Shown one piece after another: positions 25,333 to 34,546 of a stretch of DNA of 64,000 nt (positions are counted from its first letter, which is position 1; every line of letters starts with the position of its first letter). The DNA lies in assembly GCF_900177045.1 (NCBI RefSeq), contig NZ_LT841358.1:823073-887072 (forward strand), read 5' to 3'. The notes under the pieces are model-generated. The model was not told the origin of the DNA. It did no database searches and worked only from the letters and a program-made list of their open reading frames with translations. Position numbers and translations under genes: made by a program. The stretch is from Candidatus Nitrosotalea okcheonensis (lineage in GTDB: Archaea > Thermoproteota > Nitrososphaeria > Nitrososphaerales > Nitrosopumilaceae).

Positions 25333-26165
25333 TCCTGAGATGCTAGTTTGAACAGGCCCAACGCATTTGACATGACCGGATCTTCTGGCAGGATGATATC
25401 CTCCAATAGTCTTGTTTCTAGTGCTTCCTTTAGGCCAGGAATCATTATGCCTCCTCCGGATACAACTATTGGCAAGTGCTGCAAGTCTTGGCGCATCCCG
25501 TTGAGGTCATCAAGTATTGAATCTGCAAGCATTGCTACAAGTGGATTTACCTGCGGGTTTGTGAAGATATCATTATCAAGATAGGCAGTTTTAGAGGTTC
25601 CAAGTTTTGAGCTGATGTCATTTACTGCATGATGAATTGAGATGCCCCTGATTGCAGAATAATCCTTGAATGCGACAATCTCTGTTGTGCCCTGCCCAAT
25701 ACTTGTAACAATCGCAGAAGACAAATCTACATCAATCAGGGTACCGAGCACCTGGGGCACTATATCGCACCTCTTTGGATGAAATAATCGCGTTACCATT
25801 TTTTGGATATTTTTGGCATGAGATCTTGCTTCATATGGCAGGCCAACGACCATAAAGAATCTTGCCAAATCACATTCTTGTCCGATTGCATCGTTGTTTT
25901 GCAAGACCAATTCCACTGCCTTTTTGACCAATTCTTCAAAGCCTTTTTCATGTACCGGTCTACCAAGCATGACAGGCCTTATCACCACAGCGTCAGGATA
26001 TTCAGATATCTTTACTGCCTCATCACCCACAGCCTCAATCTTTCCTTTTTTATTTTCCCAGATTGCATGTTGTCTATATGCACAAAGCGATGGAAATTTT
26101 ATTTTCTTTGTATCAGAGACACATTTGACAAAACCTGTTCCAACATCAAGACCAATCGCTGTCAT
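25326..26165 (-). CDS. Actin-like ParM/Alp segregation ATPase
   Basis: 279 residues. The actin-superfamily nucleotide motifs are visible: phosphate 1 AIGLDVGTGFVKCV at the N-terminus, phosphate 2 SAIVTSIGQGTTEIVAF in the middle and the adenosine motif LPIVVSGGGIMIPGLKEAL near the C-terminus. The length is close to archaeal Ta0583-type and plasmid Alp proteins. Such proteins form filaments that separate plasmid copies. The overlapping downstream gene would be the adaptor. Upstream TTAAATATTTA on the minus strand at about 26181-26192 is a plausible TATA box. It suggests that this part of the region came from a low-copy plasmid or an element that replicates on its own. Confidence 0.85.
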   Translation of the reverse strand: MTAIGLDVGTGFVKCVSDTKKIKFPSLCAYRQHAIWENKKGKIEAVGDEAVKISEYPDAVVIRPVMLGRPVHEKGFEELVKKAVELVLQNNDAIGQECDLARFFMVVGLPYEARSHAKNIQKMVTRLFHPKRCDIVPQVLGTLIDVDLSSAIVTSIGQGTTEIVAFKDYSAIRGISIHHAVNDISSKLGTSKTAYLDNDIFTNPQVNPLVAMLADSILDDLNGMRQDLQHLPIVVSGGGIMIPGLKEALETRLLEDIILPEDPVMSNALGLFKLASQEC

Positions 26166-26278
26166 ATCCGCAAATAATTTGTAAATATTTAAGGCAACCA
26201 GGAGTGGGAATTTTCCTTGTAAGATGTCCAGTCATAATTTTTGTGATAAATGACAATGTAACAAACTTGGTATTAACA

Positions 26279-26698
26279 TCAAAGATAACGACGGGCTTCT
26301 TTTTGCGGAAATAGCTGTTTTATGGTCCTAGGTTTTTTGTCTTCAAAGACCTTGTCTGCAAACCACTTGGCGCCAAATTCTACAAGTTTGACAAGTATTG
26401 GCAAGGTATCATCACCTTTTTCTGTCAACTCCCACCGTACAATCTTTGGTGTACCATTTTCCTCAATACGCTTGATGAATCCATCTCTTTCCAGTTCCTG
26501 CAATCTCATTGATAAAACACGTGGTGTGAGTCCAGGAGTTACATCCAGCATCTGGTTGAATCGCTCTTTTTTAAAGACGCCAATGTTTCTGAGAATAAGA
26601 AGTGTCCATTTTCGCCCAAGAACTCCCATGCTTGACTCGACCGGGCATGCCTTCATTGGTACAACAGGCAAAAGTGGAGGAATCGTGTTTTGCTTCAC
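26279..26698 (-). CDS. HxlR-family winged-helix regulator
   Basis: 139 residues. The family opening CPVESSMGVLGRKWTLLILR, then RFNQMLDVTPGLTPRVLSMR and LQELERDGFIKRIEENG, is the HxlR/YodB pattern. The lone Cys near residue 18 is where thiol-sensing relatives react. It is divergent from the glyoxalase-like gene (52 bp between starts) and probably controls it. Confidence 0.9.
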   Translation of the reverse strand: MKQNTIPPLLPVVPMKACPVESSMGVLGRKWTLLILRNIGVFKKERFNQMLDVTPGLTPRVLSMRLQELERDGFIKRIEENGTPKIVRWELTEKGDDTLPILVKLVEFGAKWFADKVFEDKKPRTIKQLFPQKEARRYL

Positions 26699-26749
26699 TA
26701 TACATTTACTCCCTTTCTATTTTATATATCATACAAGATATCCAGTTTC

Positions 26750-27220
26750 ATGGTAAAACCAATCCCGGACGGATATCACACTGTCACTCCAACATTGATA
26801 ATAAGCGGAGCAGCAGATGCGATAGAATTTTACAAAAAGGCCTTTGACGCAAAAGAGGTCTTTAGATTTCCAGGGCCAGATGGCAAATCAATAATGCATG
26901 CGGAGATAAAAATTGGAGACTCTCCAGTCATGCTTGGTGATGAGATGCCAAAAATGGGATGCCTGTCTCCAAAAACAACAGGAAGTACAAGTAGTGGTAT
27001 TTTCTTGTATGTGCAAGATGCAGACAGCGTCTTTAACAAAGCCGTTGCTGCAGGAGCAAAACCTCAGATGCCTATGATGGATGCGTTTTGGGGAGACCGA
27101 TTTGGCTCTGTCATTGATCCGTTTGGACATGTCTGGAGTATTTCTACCAGAAAAAAAGACATGACAATGGAAGAAATACAAAAGTCAGGCGCAGAATTTA
27201 TGAAAAACCAGTGCAAATAA
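26750..27220 (+). CDS. Glyoxalase/PhnB-type VOC protein
   Basis: 156 residues from ATG 26750. YHTVTPTLIISGAADAIEFY then KKAFDAKEVFRFPGPDGK, MHAEIKIGDSPVMLGDEMP and DRFGSVIDPFGHVWSIST are the PhnB/YkcA-type VOC fold (3-demethylubiquinone-9 methyltransferase-like). This family is related to bleomycin-resistance and glyoxalase proteins. The H/E metal positions are partly present. Substrate unknown. Divergent from HxlR, suggesting a stress-responsive pair. Confidence 0.85.
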   Translation: MVKPIPDGYHTVTPTLIISGAADAIEFYKKAFDAKEVFRFPGPDGKSIMHAEIKIGDSPVMLGDEMPKMGCLSPKTTGSTSSGIFLYVQDADSVFNKAVAAGAKPQMPMMDAFWGDRFGSVIDPFGHVWSISTRKKDMTMEEIQKSGAEFMKNQCK

Positions 27221-27389
27221 TATTCAAATTTTTTTTATTTTAATTTCTGCATCCTAGAATATGAGTTTGACTGGTCACCTACAAGAATGAGGCCTGTAGG
27301 ACCCGATCATAAAGACAGTTATTTCTTAGACCCACATTTACTAAAATCATTAAAATTGATTTGCACACTCTTGCTGTTTTACGATGTTC

Positions 27390-27908
27390 CTAATTTTTTG
27401 CCAGATATTCTAAAGTAGTTTTCAGAGTATCGACTTCAGTTTTACTTCCTGATAATTTTTCAAGCAGCTTCCAGTCTATTTGTTTTAATCTTTGAACAGC
27501 CAAAATTCGCAAGTCAGGATAATCTTGAGATGGCCTATTTGCTCTGAATTTCGCCAAAATGAGGGCTTCCAATCCCATTGCATTGACTTTATGACCTTTA
27601 TTATCAACCTCAAAATCGTGGGAGGTTTCAATTATTGTTTTTATTGGAATTCCGTTCAACGGCCTGTCTGAATAAATATCAATTTTGTAATTTCTAGGCG
27701 TATATGTTTTTTCTTTGCCATTTTCTACTATGAATCTATAGTGTTTATCTAAAAGCTCTTCTCGAGTTATTGGTTTTGCCATTACAAAATCCAAATCCTG
27801 CGATTCCCTAGTATTCTTACTGTGTAAAAATACTGCCACTGCACCTACAAACGTCACTGATCCTAAATCTTCGGTAATTTTTAGTGCTTCACGTATTAAG
27901 GGATGCAA
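27390..27908 (-). CDS. Nucleotidyltransferase, AbiEii-like
   Basis: 172 residues. VTFVGAVAVFLHSKNTRESQ then DLDFVMAK is the nucleotidyltransferase core G-G/A-x-A...R-x(T/S)-x-D-x-D. KIDIYSDRPLNGIPIKTIIE and NAMGLEALILAKFRANR follow, as in toxin-type nucleotidyltransferases. It overlaps the upstream regulator gene by 20 bp. It could act as a type IV toxin like AbiEii or MenT-type enzymes. Separate from the complete AbiE pair at 6-7.6 kb. Confidence 0.75.
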   Translation of the reverse strand: MHPLIREALKITEDLGSVTFVGAVAVFLHSKNTRESQDLDFVMAKPITREELLDKHYRFIVENGKEKTYTPRNYKIDIYSDRPLNGIPIKTIIETSHDFEVDNKGHKVNAMGLEALILAKFRANRPSQDYPDLRILAVQRLKQIDWKLLEKLSGSKTEVDTLKTTLEYLAKN

Positions 27909-28587
27909 TTTCTTGTGACCTTTCTGATGGCATGTCTTCTTGTACCTTAGTGACTGTTTCTACTGGAAAACGTCCTTTGACAGCAATTTGTTCTGGATAA
28001 AGCAATTGAATCGCTACTGCGTCTAGGATACTTCTGTCCCCGTTTGCAATGCAATCTAGATATGTTCGTTCAATTTCATTTTCAAAGGATCCAATTTTTG
28101 GCAGCAATATAACATGCCCACGATCGCCTTCGCTGAATCCACTATCCTTTAGAAATTTAGCACCAGCTTCAATATCAGCAACATACATGTAAAGATCATT
28201 TGGAAACTGAAACTTTGTCAAAGACCATGCCTGAAAATCAAGCGTTACTATTGATGAGTCTGGTTTATGATCAAGTGCAAAATTAATGTCTGCGTTGTTG
28301 TATGATCTGCCAAATCTTCGCGCTTGTTTTAATGCCAGGAGGGACGGTAACATTTTTTCAATCACGTCAAGCGGTTGCGAAACAGCTTCTTTTTTTATTG
28401 AAAATTGACCGCGATGAAAAGTTGCAAGACCAAGTGGTACTAGCGATTTTATTCTTCGATATGCAGTCTTTTCTGAACCGGCCATTTCTATTCCATGCTG
28501 CTTTATACTATAGACAGGTCTAGGGTCAAGCCCCTGAGCAAACAACAATCCAGGGGCTACCTTTTCAATAATACCGCTTTCATACAT
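27889..28587 (-). CDS. AbiEi-like/winged-helix partner of nucleotidyltransferase
   Basis: 232 residues: HGIEMAGSEKTAYRRIKSLV then PLGLATFHRGQFSIKKEAV reads as a winged helix, and the C-terminal part (LLPKIGSFENEIERTYLDCI ... SILDAVAIQLLYPEQI) as a regulator domain that ends in a conserved-looking helical tail. Overlap with the downstream nucleotidyltransferase gene and the order regulator-then-enzyme fit a toxin-antitoxin pair. Family not firmly recognised. Confidence 0.6.
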   Translation of the reverse strand: MYESGIIEKVAPGLLFAQGLDPRPVYSIKQHGIEMAGSEKTAYRRIKSLVPLGLATFHRGQFSIKKEAVSQPLDVIEKMLPSLLALKQARRFGRSYNNADINFALDHKPDSSIVTLDFQAWSLTKFQFPNDLYMYVADIEAGAKFLKDSGFSEGDRGHVILLPKIGSFENEIERTYLDCIANGDRSILDAVAIQLLYPEQIAVKGRFPVETVTKVQEDMPSERSQEIASLNT

Positions 28588-28966
28588 GCCATATAATATT
28601 GTATTGATCTATTTATATTGATTGGTCAATTTTGACCAAATACTAGTGAATAACCAATGGGACCCCCACAAGGTTTCCTTAGAATCTAATCATCGGTAGT
28701 TCATCCTATCAAATGTGAAAAAGGTTAGACCAAAGATAATGCCACTTTAGTTGTGCAGATGCAAGACCTACTAGACTCAGATATTGTTATGATACAATTT
28801 CAATACCAGAATCTGCATTGGGGGACGGTATCATCATGAGCTTAATTTTAGACCCACTTTTTAGATGATTTGAATCCGATGGGGATGATCTACAAGTCGG
28901 TTAGCCGTTCAGAGTGAGAATGATGATTCTATAAAATATCAAATGAGCATAAAATGAATTACATCC
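28588..28966. other. Non-coding stretch
   Basis: 379 bp. I see no gene. It probably holds the promoter of the leftward nucleotidyltransferase pair near 28590-28630 (TATTTATATTG-like sequence) and the 3' region of the operon ending at 28967. No clear repeat or RNA fold. Confidence 0.4.
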
Positions 28967-29566
28967 TTAGAACAATTCATCAAGTGCTGCAGAAACTAAC
29001 TCAGACTCTTTTTCCTGGATTTTATCAAGCCATTTTTCCATGGAATGAAAATGTTCACCATACTGAAGCATTAATTTCTTGTGTATTTTTGGATAGATTC
29101 TCAAACTCTTTTTTGTAACTCTAAAACCAAATCCATTTGTTCGAAGATTGATGAACACCCGCTCTAACCACGATTTTGAGTAATATTTTTGAAAGATCTC
29201 CTCAAAACTTGGCAACAGATAAAAACCATCCTTGCCATGTGACTGGGATCTTTCTTGTACACAACATGCGCACGCAAGCGCACAAAGTTCCAAAAATGTT
29301 ATACCGAGTTGATTCGATATGGAAAACCAGATACCGAAACTGGTCAAACAGTACAAGTCATCTGGATCCTGAATCACGAGTCCCTGATGTTTGAATCTGA
29401 CCAGTGTTGATTTTATACCTGAACCATGCTCTTTCACTAGAACAGGTAATGGTTTTTTCTTGTCAGGATAAAGTGAATTAATTATCATGGATGCCTTGGA
29501 TTTGGAAAATAGTTTTTTATTTCCGTAAACATGAGGCCAGAGTTTTCTCCGGATTTGCGGAATCAA
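28967..29566 (-). CDS. Unknown protein, third gene of the TFB/ParB-like operon
   Basis: 199 residues, basic: IPQIRRKLWPHVYGNKKLFS, a winged-helix-like middle (VKEHGSGIKSTLVRFKHQGL, then VIQDPDDLYCLTSFGIWFSI) and a helical C-terminus. There is a CACACC-type run (ALACACCVQ) with three Cys. No family recognised. The ATG overlaps the stop of the ParB-like gene (ATGA), so it is the third gene of one overlapping operon. Confidence 0.55.
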   Translation of the reverse strand: MIPQIRRKLWPHVYGNKKLFSKSKASMIINSLYPDKKKPLPVLVKEHGSGIKSTLVRFKHQGLVIQDPDDLYCLTSFGIWFSISNQLGITFLELCALACACCVQERSQSHGKDGFYLLPSFEEIFQKYYSKSWLERVFINLRTNGFGFRVTKKSLRIYPKIHKKLMLQYGEHFHSMEKWLDKIQEKESELVSAALDELF

Positions 29567-30588
29567 TTACAAGTAACTACAACCATTCTAAATGAACCTG
29601 ATTTTAGGCTCTTTGCAAACTTTTCAAGTTCCCTTGAGCCATTTATGGTAACAACTCGAAGTGATTGCCCGTCTTCAACGTTTAAAAACTCGATGACGGT
29701 AGGCGGTACAACATATGCTGCCTGTCCATCTCCATCTACAAGTTTTATGCACTGGTTCTCTTTATCGAAATTTACATTTGAGACCCTGTGCGTTTTTGTG
29801 TCCAAAAGTAGGTCTCTGCCACATTTACAATGTACAAGACTGTTATGTGATGAACCCCTGATTAGATTCTCTGCCTCTTTCATGTCTGGTTTTTTCCAGT
29901 CTTTCTTTTCAGATTCAAGAGGCTCAAATATGATCATCTCTTTTTCAGAGTGCTTTTGAGAAAGAGATGAAAGTATCACCTCAAGTGCTGGAGGTGCAGG
30001 AAAGACAAATCTGTTGGGCTTCAAAGCCCGCACGGTATCCAAGATGACAGTTGTCGCAGTCAGTTGCTCTTTTTCAGTGGAGAAATCGGCAATTTTTTCT
30101 ATAACATGCATTGGAATCTCAACATTTGGATGCCTTTGACATGCAGTAACGACAAAGTCGTCCCATTCCTGGCGCACCTTTGGATACAAAGTTTTCTTGG
30201 CAAGCTCCAGGTATCTTTTATCAACTGATGGTATCACGTTATGTTTTTCAAGATAATTCACAGCTTCTGCCATCTTGATGGGGTTAATGGAACCATGTGT
30301 GTTCAATTCCATATGCAGTCTTACAACATCTGAAATCGTCTTTACGTTGATACACCAAGCCTTGATGGAATATTTTCCTGTATTTTCAAATGCCTTGACA
30401 CGTAGATCACCATTTGCAACATATTGTTCAGAGCCAAGAATCGCAACCACAATTGGTTCAATTTGCCCTGGATTTGTTTTTACTATACTTGTAAGTTCTT
30501 TTAGCATCTTTTCAGTATGTAGTGTAACCTTGACAGGACATGGTTTTAGTTTTGAGATATTTACTAAATCTTCTTCATACTTGAACAT
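29563..30588 (-). CDS. ParB-like protein
   Basis: 341 residues. The N-terminal domain has the ParB/Srx fold pattern: VANGDLRVKAFENTGKYSIK then AWCINVKTISDVVRLHMEL and NTHGSINPIKMAEAVNYLEK. The remainder has a middle DNA-binding-like helical part and a C-terminal part with HCKCGRDLLLDTKTHRVSN (CxC) and beta strands. ParB-like proteins bind DNA in partition or replication control. Its start overlaps TFB by 14 bp. The pairing with a TFB suggests a regulatory unit of a plasmid-type element. Confidence 0.65.
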   Translation of the reverse strand: MFKYEEDLVNISKLKPCPVKVTLHTEKMLKELTSIVKTNPGQIEPIVVAILGSEQYVANGDLRVKAFENTGKYSIKAWCINVKTISDVVRLHMELNTHGSINPIKMAEAVNYLEKHNVIPSVDKRYLELAKKTLYPKVRQEWDDFVVTACQRHPNVEIPMHVIEKIADFSTEKEQLTATTVILDTVRALKPNRFVFPAPPALEVILSSLSQKHSEKEMIIFEPLESEKKDWKKPDMKEAENLIRGSSHNSLVHCKCGRDLLLDTKTHRVSNVNFDKENQCIKLVDGDGQAAYVVPPTVIEFLNVEDGQSLRVVTINGSRELEKFAKSLKSGSFRMVVVTCN

Positions 30589-31363
30589 TTAATTTTGCTC
30601 CCTCCAATGCAAGGTCCAGGGCTCGTTGTGCTCTGGTATTTTCTCGTGTATCAGTAATGTATGATAGATTCTCAATGGCCTGTCTTTGTATTTTATTAAA
30701 AAGATGTCCATCACCAATTTTGGAGCGTATCTTACCGAGAAGAATGCGCATGTAGTAATTGCTCTTGTCATAATCACACACAATTCCAAGACTTTCAGCA
30801 GTAACTCGGTTCAATGAATATGTCTTTAAAACAGTAAACGTGCGTTTCATTCCAAAATTCATTTTGATTGCCTCAATTATCTGTACATCAGACCTTGGTA
30901 GGCCATATTTTCTGCATGACAAGTGTACTGCAAATGCCACAATGTGTGCTTTTGTACATCCTTTTGGCCTGCTTCTTTTTAATGTGGAGGTGTCCTTGTC
31001 ATTAATTTCATGCTGTTTCATCAAATCAGAGTATGTCTTTTTTTCTTGTTGCTTGTGTTTTGAGAGTTTCTGATATACAATGTTAATGTCCTGTGCGACA
31101 TAGATTGGAAGATCTAGTTTTACACAGACATTTGATATCTGGGATACGTCAGACTTGTTTTCATGGATATGTCTTGCAAATTCAAGGTTGACCTTTTTGC
31201 ATCCCACTTCGGCAATCTGGTACAAGTTTAGTTTGGAGCTCAGAGTGGTCTCTTGTAAATGGCAATCAGGTCCAAGCACAATTCCACATTTGCTGCAGCA
31301 AACCTCATCATCCATGACACAGAGACCAAGTTTGTTACATCGTGGACACTTGTTGTCATCCAT
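30575..31363 (-). CDS. tfb: TFB-type transcription initiation factor
   Basis: 262 residues from ATG 31363 (a TTG start would add 11). N-terminal zinc ribbon CPRCNKLGLCVMDDEVCCSK then CGIVLG, with four Cys in the TFIIB spacing. The core has TFB-like cyclin-fold helices (KKVNLEFARHIHENKSDVSQ ... AHIVAFAVHLSCRKYGLPRS). Archaea often carry extra TFBs on mobile elements to change promoter use. It is shorter than a housekeeping TFB (about 300 residues) and probably divergent. First gene of an overlapping operon with the ParB-like gene. Confidence 0.85.
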   Translation of the reverse strand: MDDNKCPRCNKLGLCVMDDEVCCSKCGIVLGPDCHLQETTLSSKLNLYQIAEVGCKKVNLEFARHIHENKSDVSQISNVCVKLDLPIYVAQDINIVYQKLSKHKQQEKKTYSDLMKQHEINDKDTSTLKRSRPKGCTKAHIVAFAVHLSCRKYGLPRSDVQIIEAIKMNFGMKRTFTVLKTYSLNRVTAESLGIVCDYDKSNYYMRILLGKIRSKIGDGHLFNKIQRQAIENLSYITDTRENTRAQRALDLALEGAKLNVQV

Positions 31364-31510
31364 GCTGTAACTTGAGAGGTCTTGTCTTTGGCTCAATTCA
31401 CATGTTCCTCCAAAGGTGTGGTCTTGGTTCCCCGGATGCTAGGTCTGGACCATCGTCTATAGCAGAATATTTTTGCTTTCTGAAATTTCCAAGGTATAAA
31501 CTTGTAGTTA

Positions 31511-31630
31511 ACATGTCAATAACATGTAATATGATGATAATAAAGTTTACTTGTTGAGAACTCTTTACCTACGTGCAAGTAACATGTAAAACATATATTC
31601 AAGTTAATATCATACCATGTCAAGTACATG
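31511..31630. promoter_or_regulatory. ACATGT-type repeat cluster (operator candidate)
   Basis: ACATGT or close relatives lie at 31511-31516, 31522-31527, 31582-31587, 31615-31620 (CCATGT) and 31625-31630 (TACATG), in the region between the TFB operon and the rightward RHH-like gene. Spacings are 11, 60, 33 and 10 bp. Short palindromes in a divergent promoter suggest control by one of the flanking DNA-binding proteins. Confidence 0.45.
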
Positions 31631-31981
31631 CCAATAAAAGACAAGCAGAAACGCAAGCCAACTGTTGCCATAGAAGAGGCAATATATCAAAAAGTAAAGA
31701 GCAAGGCAAAAGAAAAGGGATTGTCTCTTGTAGACTATGTAAATGAGACTCTTTTATTGAATGCTGAAAAGGACGATTTTCTGAAGAGATATGCACCGTT
31801 TCTTGAAAAGATCAGTGTAGGGGAGACTCTGATACTCAAGGATCACAAGATAGGAAAACTAGTAGAGGTATATCTTAAACAAAACAAGATGTATTGTACC
31901 CAAGATGAAGATGACGATTGTATACACATTCATTTTGCTCTAGCACTGCCTGAGCTTGCGTTGCTCAAAAAGTCTGGCTAG
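31628..31981 (+). CDS. Small basic DNA-binding-like protein
   Basis: 117 residues. KPTVAIEEAIYQKVKSKAKE then KGLSLVDYVNETLLLN is a ribbon-helix-helix-like N-terminal half, followed by a C-terminal domain of unknown type with an acidic tail (TQDEDDDCIHIHFALALPEL). It is divergent from the TFB operon across the ACATGT repeat region, so it may be the regulator. Low-copy plasmid-like context. Confidence 0.6.
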   Translation: MPIKDKQKRKPTVAIEEAIYQKVKSKAKEKGLSLVDYVNETLLLNAEKDDFLKRYAPFLEKISVGETLILKDHKIGKLVEVYLKQNKMYCTQDEDDDCIHIHFALALPELALLKKSG

Positions 31982-32198
31982 TACAGATTTAACTAGAATG
32001 ATATTTTTGGAAATTGACTTGATATTTCCAAGTCCTATCTACAAGACTTGGATCAATACACAAGTTCGACATCATCAGTGGTACCAGGCAGTCAATCAAT
32101 GCAGGCTTGAACATAACTCTCTACCATTTTATTTTGGATATGATAAATTCCAAAATGCCATATTGGAGATGTGTATACATATCAAGTCTGAAAGTTAA

Positions 32199-34490
32199 CT
32201 AGCATGATGTAGCAAATGTCATAGACTGGGTAAGGGTACCGGTGGTTGTGTGGAATAGTTTTGGTATCAACTGCCAGTATGTTTGTATGGTCGACATTCC
32301 TACAAAATTGGACAAAATTGTCACCGGGTTTCCATTGAGATTAAGATGTGTTGGAATAACTGAGGAAGTAATTGGCGATGTTGCAAAAGCGGTCTCGTTT
32401 ACCAATATGAATACTGTACTTCCTACACCTGTCCAGTTGCCAGCACTTACCGTAAGAGTGGAAGTGGTACTTCCAGTGTTACTCAGATTAGTTGGGTTGT
32501 TTGTCGCATTGACCGGAGTGGTTCCAGGCTTGACAGTGCCATAAGTGATTGTAGTCTGCGATAAAGATACACCGCATGTTGGTGGATTTACAGTTACACT
32601 AACAGTTGATGGGTTACTACCTACAATTCCATCGCTTACAACAAGCTTGAATGTAAGTATTGTACTGGAGGTTACAGTTGGCGCAACAAATGAGGGAGTG
32701 GAAGAATTTGGATTGGATAATGTCACAGCAGGTCCTGCCACCTGAGTCCATGAATATGAAAGAGGATCACCGTCAGAATCAGAACTTGCAATTCCATTTA
32801 GTGTAACAGTGCTACCACTTGTTACGGTTTGATTCAGACCTGCATTAGCAACAGGTATAGCGTTCGTATTGCCTATATGAGTTGCCCATAAAGATGCAGT
32901 AGATCCATATTCTCCTGCCATCCACACATGTGCAGGATTTGATGGGTCAACTCCGGACCCAAAGTAATCGCCATATCGTGCAATTCCTCCTGTTTGACTT
33001 GAGAGAAATGTTACGGCAGCAGTGCCAGTCTTGAGAATTTGAAGAGGTTCAACAGAATTTGCAGGGTCGGACAGAGTTTGAGCCGTAAACATTATGCTCG
33101 GATAATTGTTTGCAGACGAGTTTGCAAAAACGACATTTAGTGCAGAGTTGCTATCAATACTAAGAGATGGATAAAAAAAGTAAAAATTCGGTTTTGCAAT
33201 ATCAAAGTCTTGCAAGACCGAAGAGGTAGTGGTGTTCAACTCTGTCAACCTAACACAGGCACGAGATTGCAAGTCTCCGCTTGGAGTACAACCATCATTG
33301 AGTGTTAACCATAATCTCTGCTTGAACCAAACTGCATCCTCAATTCTGTTATCACCAGTGTCCAATGGCACAGTTGTTCCTTTCTGTAACGCGTTAAGAG
33401 GATTGTTAATCGGGTTTATTTGGAGTGTGATTTTTTGAATGGAAACGTTTGGAGTTGATCCAACAATCTTATAAAAATAAAGGTTAGTACTTGATGTACC
33501 ATCATCGCTTACCATGAAGAGAGTAGAATTTGAGCTAAGATTTTGGACAGGTCTGACAGCAAACTCGCCTATATTTGGACCAAAGAACTTGTAATCAGAG
33601 GAAGTTAAAGGTGAACCGGATAACAGAGATGATTTGTTAATAACAATATATTCTGCTCCTTGAAATGGGCTATTACATCCTAGTCCAAAATCATTACCGC
33701 TTATTACAAATTTATCATCACTCAGACCAATATATGGCTGGTCAGCACAATTACCAAAATTGATGCTGTACAATGTCCATATCGCAGTTGGATCAGCAGT
33801 GTTCGATATGGCGATCACTACACTATTTGTAGTTATATCAAGCATTGATGCAAACCATCTGCCGCTCAAAGAATCAAAAAGTATTCTAGGATCTGAAATA
33901 GAATCAGTGCCTGTTCCAAAAAATGAACTAAGAGATATCGAACTCACCAGTGTTCCAGTTTTTGTCCAAATTTCTTCTTCCGTGTTTACCATCTCCACCA
34001 CATAGCTTGTACCAGCTGCCACCTGTACATCAGGAGGAGTACAACCACATGATGATTGTCCTTCGTTTATTCCGTCAAACTGAGGGTATGCTGTTATGCT
34101 GGCAGGACTGCTGCTAGCCTGTGTAAAAGTTGACGGAGCAGCTGTAATTTTTGCAGATGTGGATGGGGCAGCTGTAATTTTTGCAAAACTTGTGGTAGAT
34201 TGTACCACCTCAGTATGGTTCTTGTCTGCAGCATATGAAACTGGATCTTTTGGATGAAATGGTATAACAAACATGCCTCCGGAGGCGGGGTGCGATACGC
34301 GCGGTAGATTGGATACTGAAACCTCGCCGATATGAGTTACGTGTAAACTGCTGCTTTCATTTACAACATAGGTGTTAGTACTACTGCCATTCCCTAGTGT
34401 CTGTTGAGCAGAAACAGTCGGTTGAATTGCAACAAATAGATTACCAAGAATAATGATTGAAATAATCAGCCTGCGTATCAACAAGTTCAA
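32199..34490 (-). CDS. Large secreted protein with PKD-like domain
   Basis: 763 residues with a signal (IISIIILGNLFVAIQ). The N-terminal half is beta-propeller-like (CGCTPPDVQVAAGTSYVVEM then SGRWFASMLDITTNSVVIAI, CADQPYIGLSDDKFVISGN). A PKD/CARDB-type module follows at about 540-630 (GLNQTVTSGSTVTLNGIASS, DPLSYSWTQVAGP). The last 125 residues (CGVSLSQTTITYGTVKPGTT ... ) match the mature part of the 36480-36980 protein. Surface or S-layer-associated role inferred. One of five neighbouring leftward or rightward secreted genes in 32-37.8 kb. Confidence 0.7.
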   Translation of the reverse strand: MNLLIRRLIISIIILGNLFVAIQPTVSAQQTLGNGSSTNTYVVNESSSLHVTHIGEVSVSNLPRVSHPASGGMFVIPFHPKDPVSYAADKNHTEVVQSTTSFAKITAAPSTSAKITAAPSTFTQASSSPASITAYPQFDGINEGQSSCGCTPPDVQVAAGTSYVVEMVNTEEEIWTKTGTLVSSISLSSFFGTGTDSISDPRILFDSLSGRWFASMLDITTNSVVIAISNTADPTAIWTLYSINFGNCADQPYIGLSDDKFVISGNDFGLGCNSPFQGAEYIVINKSSLLSGSPLTSSDYKFFGPNIGEFAVRPVQNLSSNSTLFMVSDDGTSSTNLYFYKIVGSTPNVSIQKITLQINPINNPLNALQKGTTVPLDTGDNRIEDAVWFKQRLWLTLNDGCTPSGDLQSRACVRLTELNTTTSSVLQDFDIAKPNFYFFYPSLSIDSNSALNVVFANSSANNYPSIMFTAQTLSDPANSVEPLQILKTGTAAVTFLSSQTGGIARYGDYFGSGVDPSNPAHVWMAGEYGSTASLWATHIGNTNAIPVANAGLNQTVTSGSTVTLNGIASSDSDGDPLSYSWTQVAGPAVTLSNPNSSTPSFVAPTVTSSTILTFKLVVSDGIVGSNPSTVSVTVNPPTCGVSLSQTTITYGTVKPGTTPVNATNNPTNLSNTGSTTSTLTVSAGNWTGVGSTVFILVNETAFATSPITSSVIPTHLNLNGNPVTILSNFVGMSTIQTYWQLIPKLFHTTTGTLTQSMTFATSC

Positions 34491-34546
34491 CTCCAGATCA
34501 AATTATTTAAACTCACATATCGTCTTACAAGCAAAAGGTCGTTTAT

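Noticed and set aside
11582-28860. TTAGACCC motif seen in four intergenic places (about 11582, 14935, 27328, 28853)
   Set aside because: An 8-mer is expected about twice by chance in 64 kb on both strands; positions relative to genes are not consistent.
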